NCBI GenBank assembly: GCA_027943245.1
Contig: JANDJZ010000011.1
Coordinates: 1 to 64,000 of the forward strand
Direction of reading: 5' to 3'
Source of the DNA: Acanthamoeba sp. SK_2022b
Lineage: Eukaryota > Discosea > Longamoebia > Acanthamoebidae
DNA: 64,000 bases
The notes under the pieces are model-generated. The model was not told where the DNA came from, searched no databases, and was given only the letters and a program-made list of their open reading frames with translations. Shown here piece by piece: positions 1 through 8,711 of the stretch; position 1 is the stretch's first letter, and each line of letters begins with the position of its first letter. Position numbers and translations under genes: made by a program.

Positions 1-2304
1 GTGCTGACCTTGGATAGTACAGTTGCCATCATTGTACGTGACGTTATTTAAACTTGTTTGACAAGTTGTGCATTGGTCAACAGCGAGTGCATCACACGCC
101 TGTTCAGCAGGACACTCAGCCATCCATATATCTCATTAAGTCATCATGACTCAACGAACCTCGTAGAGGAGTCCTGCTGCTTGACATGTGTCCTTGTCAA
201 ATGGGAAGCTGCACCAACTCGCTGGTTGGGGGTGGAAAGAGACTGTGTCCAGATAAACCTCCCAATGGCCCTGTACACCATTCTTGAACATAGCAGTACA
301 GGCCGCACTGACATGACAAGAAGGAACGTGAATTGGTGCAATGGTATGGATTCCACAAAAAAGAACCGGGATCCAAACCTGGTCGTTACATTGAAGGCGT
401 AGCACAGACCTGTGTTGCGACCAAGGCGCCATGACTGGCACGCAGTTCTGTTACAATCAATGTCACACCCACCGACAGGCCAGGTCTGTGCGTTCTCACA
501 GTCACTCTGTTGTCTATGTCAGTAGACCATCTGGAAAGAGATCATCTTTTCAATCAGCAACGTGAAGTGGGGGCCCATACAGCAGACATGACTGCTACAC
601 TGCCATTAGAGAAAAGGCAGGCTGTTGTGTTGCCACAGGTAGCAGAGTCGGTGATAGAAGGGAACTGATAGCAATCTCGACCATGACAATAGCCGCAAAA
701 GTTCTCGCCATCAGCATGCTGACACTTGGCTGCACAATCTTCTCCTGGCAAGCACTTCTGCCAGTTGCAGTAGCTTGTGTTGAGATTGGACTGGTTACAG
801 TAAGTTTCAGTCGCGGTTGGAGGAACAATGAGCTGCCACGCCAGGTGAGAGTGAGTATAAGTCTGTCAATCAGAACACCTTCGGGATCCAGAGACGAGTA
901 CCAGCTCAAACTTGGTGAACCACGCGTTCATGCACTTTAGCGGAGTTTGCCAGAGATTCTTGGCAAGACCATAAGGAGGTCTCATTGTGGCGTCCTTGGC
1001 CCACTGAAGCGTTGGCCGTCCAGGCGCATTGGTTGTAAAGGCGTCAAACTTTCTTTGCCACAGGATGCAGTCACCGTCGAGCGAGAGTTGGCCAGGAATT
1101 TGGGAGATACCCCTGCCGACAATAAGAACATGTGGAGATGAGTTACTGGAAGTTGTCGCGTGAGATATCGATTGGATGATGACGGAGTGTGTACGCGTAG
1201 GTGCGAAGATCTGCGGGGAAATAGACCTCGTAGTTGATATGGCATTCGGCTCGGTTGCGGTAACGAGCCAGGATATTGTCGACTGAGGCGTTTGCCTGCA
1301 GGAGCCTTTCGAACCCATAGGTGATTGATTGCGGCATGTTGGTCACCATGCACTGTGCGCCACAATGGGTGAAGCTCTTAACTGTGTGCACGTTTTGTAC
1401 AGAGTACAACCACTACAATTACCAACCTGAACAAACTTGGACTCGCCTTCCTCCTTGGTGTATGTGCAGGTACGATTAGCTCTGCAACAGACTCCTGCAT
1501 AGCAGTCGGAATCGGTAAGACATGGTACTCCCCATAAGCCTGCGCCAAACGTTTGCTTCTGGCACTACTCCCAGAAGCCTAGAGTGCTGATATAGTAGTT
1601 TGTGAACTGTCGAGAGAAAGATGGATAAGCACCTCGGCAATGCGGTTCCATTACAACAAGAAGGGGGCATCATACGCTCGGAGCAACTCTTGAACACCCG
1701 CCATCGATCTCAAGCTTGGTCTTGGAGATGACATAGTCGTCCAAGAAAGTTGCTGCACACGATGGATTGCGGCAAGAGGACAGCAACGCTCCACTCGCAA
1801 AAGATACTGTGGAATAGCCAGTGGAGCATTAGACACGGCCTACGAAACCGGGCAGAATTCTCGCACCTGTGGACACCGAGATGTTGCGTGGTGTGCACGA
1901 CGTGTTCCAGCGTGATCGTAGGGAACAGCATGGATCGGAGTAAAATCGAGAATCCCATGGAGGGTAGTTCTGCTGGCACGCTGTTGAGAGGGCCCAGTCG
2001 TTTCTCACCGTGGAGTTCACCATTGAATCACCCAATACTCGGCAACTGTAGTAATCAGGACTGAATCGTGTGCTGTCCGCCTGAACAACGTACGTCGAGA
2101 GGTTAGTGCACGCTAATTTCCAATCCTATTCTTGGCTTTTGCTATTACCCAATAAGCCGTAGCCCAGAACTGATCTGTTTCGTTTGTGGTGGCTAGAGTA
2201 GACAGATCACTTTCTAACTGTAGCGCTAGCGTTTTAAAACGACTAAAGTCGCAATCCGAGGTTGCATTCATTGCTGGACCAACTGGAAGCGGCTGCGCGG
2301 TTGT

Positions 2305-2394
<90 letters not shown>

Positions 2395-3580
2395 GTTAGT
2401 GGTCAAGTCGCATACTCTGTTGTGGGTACCTCACCTTTCCTTGCAGGTCGACAATGTGCAGAGCTGGAACTACGGTGCAGTTTGCTAGATCTGCTTTGGT
2501 GTTGAAGATGACTTGCACCCCTCGAGAAGTTTGCATGCTGAGGTAAACTACAAGAGCAGTTTTGTTGTGCTGGTAGCTAACAGCTGATTGTTTGTCCTTT
2601 GGCATGCTGCACGACAGGGTAAAGTGAATCAAAGATCTCGATCAGAGGCCCCCTGATGTGGAAGGCCGCCTTGTGCAAGTACCTTGCCAGATTGAACAGG
2701 TTGTCAGAAACAGGTGAAAAGTAAGGGTTGATGCCAGATGTTCTTGGTACGGTCAAGTACACGATATCTGTCAGAAACGGCGCGTAGGGCCACATTAAAT
2801 TTGGTTGCGTGGTAGGCAAACGAACAACAAAGTTAAGTGACCCATAGTTTCCTCTTTGTAGCGGTTGACCCAACCTCCACGTCAGCTGTTGTGAGGTGGT
2901 ACACACAAGGCTTGCAGAAGTCAACCAAGGATTGTTGAACCCCGACCAAGGGAAGAAATCGTCATAGCTGTGCAATCCGAACTTGTCTGTTTGTCATAAT
3001 CAGCTGAACTACTACGTAATATCTCTCAGGGAGTTAAAGAACCTTTGTCCATGGTTATGCCCCAAAAGATAGCAGCGTCCGGAGAGCCAACTGTCCACGT
3101 TCGCTGATCGTTGGTGAGGGCCCAATGTACGGTGGTGTTGGTGCCACTGGGTGGACAAAAAGAGAATGCCAAGGCCTGTTGATCTGACCACCAACTGTAC
3201 ATCGGCAATCCCGGTAAAGTGTCTCCCGTGGCGGTGATGTTGTAGGTATTGTTTGGCCACACCCATAAAAACGGGCGATTGTTTTGGCTTCCGTCGTACC
3301 AGATGCCTAGCCATTGTGGGCACTCTCCGCTGAGTAGAGTCTTGTGATACAGCCTAGTTCCAGCAACAATCGATACGTTGTAGGGTGTGCCCGGTGAGGG
3401 AGAGCTGATGTAATCTCCATCTTTCATGCACGCCGCTCGAGGATTGCCAAAATTGCAACTATCAGCTACTGTCGACCTAGAGTTGTTCTTGGGAAGATCT
3501 TCTCGCTTTCGTCAGTGTCAGATGCTTCTTGCATATAGGAACCAAACACACAACACACAACACACACACAACACACACAC

Positions 3581-3675
<95 letters not shown>

Positions 3676-4514
3676 CACATACACACATATATATAAATAT
3701 ATAAAGCTCTGGAAAGGGATGAACCTTTAACACTGACAGACAGCCTGGCTGTGACAAACAAGTCCAAAGGGGAGGATATGGCATACCAAGTGCCGGCCAA
3801 TACTCCATTTCTCTGTGTCACCTGCATAACGCTCCAGCTCTTTGGACATATGACGACGGGGGCGCCAGAGGCCGACCACATATAGACACCTGTGACGTTG
3901 TTGGGGCTGAAGTCGTCGACCGCATTGAACACGAAACGACCGACTCCGTTTGCCGCCACTACCTTTCCAGTGATGTACGAACAGGGTGAGAACAAGCTCG
4001 GGTCGAGGAAGAAACGGTATCGCTGGAAATCGAACAGGAAGTCAGGCGTGTCCACGTATGCCGGGGTCGAGGACTCGCCAAAGGTCACCGGTAGTTCGGT
4101 CCAAACCCAGGGCCAGGAGCAAAGGTAGAGAGCGGCGGGAGTGCAGTTGAATGAACCTCCCCAAGCCATGCAGCTGCCACAATTGTCGTGGGATGAATAA
4201 TCGCAATAGCAACCTGTTTGGTGGACGACCAAGTCCGAACAGTTGCTGTATGGGCATGGCACATCCAACCGCAACATCCGGATTGGTTCGTCGTACTCGT
4301 TCTCGAAGGAGGCTATCTCCATCCTCCGGTTGAACAAAGTGCCATCAACGAACTACGAAGTGAAAGCGAATATCAAAAACTCGACGTCAAAGATACTCAC
4401 CAACAAGGTTACACGCACCACTTGCGACGAATTAACCAGGTTGATTGCATAAACAGCTGGACAGATAGAGAAGTAAAGAATACCACAAAGGATGAAGGCT
4501 GTGGTTAACCTCAT
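1..4514 (-). CDS. Large secreted cysteine-rich protein, at least 15 exons, 3' end beyond the window
   Basis: I do not recognise the family. The start at 4514 opens a hydrophobic signal peptide (MRLTTAFILCGILYFSICPA). Exons that keep frame: 4401-4514, 3725-4352, 3043-3465, 2616-2986, 2435-2569, 2149-2292, 1867-2080, 1676-1806, 1427-1606, 1195-1376, 902-1145, 581-832, 379-506, 160-307 and about 9-99, with a donor at the window edge. About 1128 residues are visible. Introns are 46-74 bp, except two of about 140 and 260 bp that hold CA/GT microsatellites. The product is rich in Cys, Trp/Tyr and N-glycosylation sequons (NCS, NVT, NRT, NTT) and has no obvious membrane segment, so a secreted or surface protein is likely. 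Cys-dense modules fall at 581-832 and 379-506. One in-frame TAG at 1565-1567 interrupts exon 9. Donors include AAAG|GTTC. The gene faces the papain-like gene across 175 bp. The model is good in outline; single exon edges may be off. Confidence 0.7.
2293..2434 (-). repeat. Intronic (GT)n microsatellite, about 90 bp
   Basis: A nearly pure GT run at about 2305-2393 (CA on the gene's sense strand) lies inside an intron of the cysteine-rich gene, between an AAAG|GTGAGG donor and a CGCAG acceptor. Long Thr-His or Cys-Val reading frames through it are artefacts. Confidence 0.9.
3466..3724 (-). repeat. Intronic (CA)n microsatellite, about 135 bp
   Basis: CA run with AACACAC interruptions at about 3547-3684, followed by an AT-rich TATATAAATATAT stretch. 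It fills most of an intron of the cysteine-rich gene. On the sense strand this is GT-rich, and the flanking exons keep frame across it. Confidence 0.9.
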
Positions 4515-4689
4515 CTTTGCCTGTCCTTCGAGAGGCTAGCAGTTCCCAGGAACGTGGAACCGGCGGCAGATGCGAGAGCAGAGGTGCCCCGGCTGCGCAA
4601 GTTCAGTGAAACTTCATGGTAATCCGAACCTTGCCCCTTTATTCTCCTGCCACTTTGTAACTCCGCAAAGAAGAAACCAAACAGCACCG
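4515..4689. promoter_or_regulatory. Divergent intergenic promoter region
   Basis: These 175 bp separate the start codons of the minus-strand cysteine-rich gene and the plus-strand papain-like gene, so both promoters must lie here or overlap the 5' ends. I see no convincing TATA box. The close head-to-head spacing suggests shared control of two secretory genes (inference). Confidence 0.4.
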
Positions 4690-6207
4690 ATGAGCATGAT
4701 GGGCTGGCGTTCGTACGTGCTGTACAGCCTCATCGCTGCTGCTCTTGTATTGGCTTGGCATGCGGGAGAATCCCATTCCTATCCCCTTACTCAGCCAGCA
4801 CGCTGGGCCAATCGCTTTCGGTCACTGAGCATTGTGCAAACGGCAGAGTCCAGGCAAACTAATTCCTTCACCTCGTGGGCCTCAATTTTACAGCGGGAGT
4901 CAGTAGACCTGCGTGCCTCCAATGGGTGGCAAGCGTACACCAAAACCCTGGTTACTTTCCTGGACAACTGGTTTCAGTACCGCGAAACTCGAGGTTGGGT
5001 AGCGCAGCAAAACAACAGAAGCGACATCTCGTACCAGCTTAGCGCTAATGGTTCGCTGGCTTGGATGAGTTATGACGATTACGCTTCCTCAGTGAACGGG
5101 CTTTATCTTTCCAATGACGTCAGCTCACCGCTTTACGACCAAGGGGTGGGAGTCACCGCTCCTCTTTTCCAGATACCCGACTCTTTTAATTTCAGCCTGC
5201 CCGCTTACGACTATATGAACGTGCCGCGCATGCGCCGGCTCAGGCCGTTATTTGGCGGTGTCCCCAACGGATTCAGCTGGGCCTTGGCTGCGGCGGACCA
5301 CCTTTCCTTGACAACCCATTACTACTGGGGTATCGACGATAAATTTCGAAGAAGAGCCAGGAGCCACACAAGCCTGGTTGCTTCTGCGCAACAGTTGGGT
5401 ACGTGAAAGAGAGCGTTTTCCTCACTTTCTTTCCCAGTTATAAACCCGGCTAAGTGTATTCATGCTATTCCAGTCGATTGTGCTTTATACGACAGAACGA
5501 CAGGACGCGGAACCCTCGCCCTGGCCTATGGTTACATCAACGGCATGACGCATGCGCCTGACGTTGAAGGGTCTGCCCTCACATTGGGCTTGTCTTCCAT
5601 TACGCGTTATCGTAATTCAGTTATGGCCAACTCGGAGCGTTCTGGTATGGCGCTCGTAGCCCAACCTACCTGCCAAGCCCAGCAGATCTTGAGCAGACGC
5701 TTCAATTGGGGGCCTAGAGAAGGCGGTCCGATGAGCCGCCGGTACAGCGCACTCAAGAGAACGCGTATCGACTACGCCATGATTCCCGGTCTCGGTGCGG
5801 CCAGCGAAGTGGACATCTTCAGGCAGATGAACTACTACGTTGGTTGGGCTTGGACGTTTGGCTGGGGCTTTGGCACAGGACCAGTAACAACTACCATCAT
5901 TGCCGGCGACCGCTCCTTCCAACTATACTCCGACGGCACCTTCCATGGCTGCACCGCTACTGAGGTTAATCATGCTGTTGTCATCACAGGCTGGGGAGAT
6001 GATTACTGGATCATTCGCAATCACTGGGGCACGCGCTGGGGTCAGGCTGGGTACATGAACCTGTTGCGAAATCAATACAACGACCATGTCCCAACTTCAA
6101 ACGCGCCCAGCCTTGCCGAGTGTGGAATTGGAACCGAGATCGTGAGCTATTACCCTCTTAACCAGCCTGCCAGTGACGGTTATCCGCAGCATAGCGGCTG
6201 CTTATAG
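4690..6207 (+). CDS. Papain-family (C1A) protein with Ser at the catalytic Cys position; probable pseudoprotease
   Basis: Two exons, 4690-5398 and 5474-6207, give 480 residues. The intron is 75 bp (GTACGT donor, TTCCAG acceptor). I chose ATG 4690 because it opens a signal peptide (LYSLIAAALVLAWHAG); two more ATGs follow within 9 bases. A propeptide with I29-like spacing follows (LSANGSLAWMSYDDYAS). The mature domain keeps QLVDC across the splice, the active-site His in EVNHAVVITGWG (His403) and Asn in RNHWGTRWG (Asn419). At the usual QGxCGSCWAF the protein reads VPNGFSWALAAA: the nucleophile position is Ser196 (codon AGC at 5275-5277), the oxyanion-hole Gln becomes Gly190 and the upstream Cys is Asn193. 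Ser-for-Cys papain folds are known, for example in Plasmodium SERA proteins. With the Gln also gone, a binding or regulatory role is more likely than proteolysis. It could still act weakly as a Ser enzyme. Confidence 0.85.
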
Positions 6208-7340
6208 TGTATGTCTCTCGTTCCACTACAGCTTGGTAACCTCCTGTGTAACCAGTGTAGCCAAAAATATAATGTTGTCAAAACACGGAATCACACAAAG
6301 TACAGAATGATCATGTGGGAATGGGTTTGTTTGTGGCGTTTTTTCTGAGGTCACTGGGAGAACGTAGCGCGGAATAGGAGGTGGGGCACGACAGGAATAT
6401 GGGCGTGTTGGTTTAAAAGGCGGAAGGAAACAGGGCAAAACCTCAGCGCTGAAGGAAAGGGAAAGGTACAACAACATGTGGAATTAAAGATTCCGGTTGT
6501 TCAATCTGTACATGGGGTCAAGTGCTGTGACAATCTGTTGTTTCTCGAGAAAGTTGAACGTGCTGGGAGCTACTGGTGGTACAATGTGGCATTGAGAAGC
6601 AAGTCATGACACTCAAGTGCAATGACCTGGTAAGACATTGAGTACTCTGTTGGACCGGCGCCACAGGCGTGGTCAAGCAGCCTTCTGTACCAGACATACG
6701 TAGGCATATCCAAGATTTGGTTTCTGTTGGGCAAGGGTGGCTGAGCATGCTCAAGCCGGCGTTCCGCAGGCAGCTGATGGCCGACGACTGTGGACGCGTG
6801 GCCACCAGCATCTGTCTAGGGACAATCAGTTGGCGCGCATGCTTGCTCAAGGCCGACGTGCCAGCGGCCGCCGACGAGCAAGAGGGTCCAGGCAGTGCCG
6901 CCCGGCCAACGCAAATCAAAGCGAAGCAGCAAAGGAGAAGGTGGCGAGCGGAGTTGTGCTGCGCGTAAGACCGCGGTAGAGCAGAAGCTGCGCCACGACT
7001 TGGCTCACCTGCCGGCGACCGTGAAGCTCGCCGCATGCTGAGCGCCGGAGCGCCAACAAATCTCTCAGGAAGGGGCGATTCTGCTAACTATGAAGTAGGA
7101 CACCTGCACGTGCGCAAAATACTCAGTTACTCTTCATCACCTCGGCCAGTCAGTAACCTTGCGCTCACCGCTCCTTTTGCATCTTGCGGAGCGAAAAACC
7201 GCCAGCAAGTTCTCCTTTTTGAACCAACCACACTTATGTAGGAAACCTCACAATCAGTCAGATCGTCATTATGCAAGTAAAAAACCTATGCAATCTAATG
7301 TAAGAGTTTACTGTGATATCTCCTGAGACGGTCTCTAACT
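6208..7340. other. Intergenic region without a recognisable gene
   Basis: This stretch between the papain-like gene and the minus-strand repeat-protein gene holds overlapping open frames on both strands at about 6520-7036. They look like a by-product of local high GC: Arg/Ala-rich translations, no domain, no splice-linked continuation. The sides probably hold the two converging 3' UTRs. Confidence 0.4.
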
Positions 7341-8549
7341 TTAGTCAGCGAATACAGAACCACTAGCATCCACGTTTTGCCCAGCACCAGCCAAAAACTC
7401 CCAGGACTGGAACCACTTGGCAGTCCCTGTCATACAGCACCCACAGCCCAATCTGTTATCCATGCACTTGTGCAGTGTGTTGGGACTAGATGTCGAGTAG
7501 GTGGCTAGAGATGGGATATCAGCATCTGGGGCAGTGGTAGCGTTGCATGCCCCAGCAGGGGATACATAGGTATAGCTTTCGCCCTTGGTGTAGAGTGCTA
7601 GCACACTGGCGAACAGCTCATTGGTAGGCTCCATGTTGGTAAAATACCAACGACAGCTGGTAGGCATACTCTTCATCGCGGTAAGATCATCAGAGGAAGG
7701 AACCATCTGAGTTGCCACCGCTGTGTTGCGGCCACAAGTACAAGAAAACGCGCAGCCAGTACTGGCTGATGACCATCCACAAGTGCAACCAGCAAGAAGA
7801 CCGGAAGGATTGGGGTCAGTGCCACCCGTGTCAGTGTCGCCTCCACCCGTGTCAGTGTCGCCTCCACCCGTGTCAGTGTCGCCTCCACCCGTGTCAGTGT
7901 CGCCTCCACCCGTGTCAGTGTCAGCTCCACCAGTGTCAGTGTCGCCGCCACCAGTGTCAGTGTCGCCGCCACCAGTGTCAGTGTCGCCGCCACCAGTGTC
8001 AGTGTCGCCGCCACCAGTGTCAGTGTCGCCGCCACCAGTGTCAGTGTCGCCGCCACCAGTGTCAGTGTCGCCGCCACCCGCATCGTTGGTGTAATCTGTA
8101 TCATCGCCAGTCAAAAAGCTGCCTCTCAGTCTCCTCATATCTTCACCATTGTAGGTGGACAACAACTGGCATTCCGTGATCTTGGCGGATGACAACCAGC
8201 CAAGACCAAACAGATCGAGAGCTCTCCTGGAGCGCCAGGTCCAGGTGTGACGAAGACCCTGGTTGGCCATGGCAGTTGCCAGCACAAAGCTGTCATCAGG
8301 AACCCATCGACCAGGGTTTGTGTGCCTCAAGGGGTGCTGTTTGTAGCCAAGGTCGCGGTCACCCAGATCAAAGCAGCAACGTCCACAAAAGTAAGAGATC
8401 AGTTGCGCAGGATTTCCGCCTTGTACACGCCTCGAGCATGTACTGGCGGCATTCCAGAAGGCTTCGCAGCTTAAGTGGGGCGGTGTGGCGGAGGCCAGAT
8501 AGATGGCGCTGGCCAATGTAAGTAATAGCAGTGCCCAGTATCTGGCCAT
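7341..8549 (-). CDS. Secreted protein with GGGDTDT tandem repeats between Cys-rich ends
   Basis: Single-exon gene of 402 residues. It starts with a signal peptide (MARYWALLLLTLASAIYLAS), then a Cys-containing N-terminal region (about residues 25-150), about 12 copies of the heptapeptide GGGDTDT (one GGADTDT variant, ending in GGTDPNP), and a Cys-rich C-terminal region (CTCGWSSASTGCAFSCTCG and later CGCC). No membrane segment or GPI-type tail is evident, so it should be secreted. The repeat is acidic and flexible and resembles Asp-rich calcium-binding or spacer repeats; binding is inference only. The family is unknown to me. It faces the C-type-lectin gene across 162 bp. The 21-bp DNA repeat makes allele-length variation likely. 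Confidence 0.8.
   Translation of the reverse strand: MARYWALLLLTLASAIYLASATPPHLSCEAFWNAASTCSRRVQGGNPAQLISYFCGRCCFDLGDRDLGYKQHPLRHTNPGRWVPDDSFVLATAMANQGLRHTWTWRSRRALDLFGLGWLSSAKITECQLLSTYNGEDMRRLRGSFLTGDDTDYTNDAGGGDTDTGGGDTDTGGGDTDTGGGDTDTGGGDTDTGGGDTDTGGGDTDTGGADTDTGGGDTDTGGGDTDTGGGDTDTGGGDTDTGGTDPNPSGLLAGCTCGWSSASTGCAFSCTCGRNTAVATQMVPSSDDLTAMKSMPTSCRWYFTNMEPTNELFASVLALYTKGESYTYVSPAGACNATTAPDADIPSLATYSTSSPNTLHKCMDNRLGCGCCMTGTAKWFQSWEFLAGAGQNVDASGSVFAD
7823..8079 (-). repeat. 21-bp coding minisatellite (GGGDTDT)
   Basis: About 12 tandem 21-bp units inside the repeat-protein gene. Units fall into two blocks that differ only at silent sites: those nearest 7830-7920 read CCTCCACCC on the plus strand, those at 7945-8079 read CCGCCACCA. 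The GGADTDT variant sits at their junction. This suggests two rounds of local unit amplification. Confidence 0.9.
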
Positions 8550-8711
8550 CGCGATGTTGAATGAGACCTAGGCCTTGGGATTGCACTGTCTGTTATACTT
8601 GCCTGCAAGCCAGTGAAATTTCACACCAATTCGACCTGGTGTCCAGACAAAACTCTCACGCACTGTACAGAGTGTTTCTTTGGAGGTGACCTGCGTTCAC
8701 TTATCGCAACG
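8550..8711. promoter_or_regulatory. Divergent intergenic promoter region
   Basis: 162 bp between the start codons of the GGGDTDT-repeat gene (minus) and the C-type-lectin gene (plus), the second head-to-head pair of secreted proteins in the window. No clear core-promoter motif is visible. Confidence 0.35.

Noticed and set aside
3477..3684. Long open frames encoding poly Cys-Val, Thr-His or His-Thr through CA/GT runs (also at 2113-2488, 24000-24340, 50560-50880 and 56370-56690)
   Set aside because: Dinucleotide repeats are open in several frames by composition. They lie in introns or pseudogenes and have no conserved protein.
6518..7036. 172-residue minus-strand frame and overlapping plus-strand frames between the papain-like and repeat-protein genes
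   Set aside because: No domain, no signal peptide, no splice-linked neighbours, and equally long frames on both strands in GC-rich DNA.
7712..8179. Open frames antisense to the GGGDTDT gene (Cys-Gln-His and Pro-Val-Ser repeats)
   Set aside because: Mirror frames of the coding minisatellite. The minus-strand frame has a signal peptide and Cys-rich ends; these do not.
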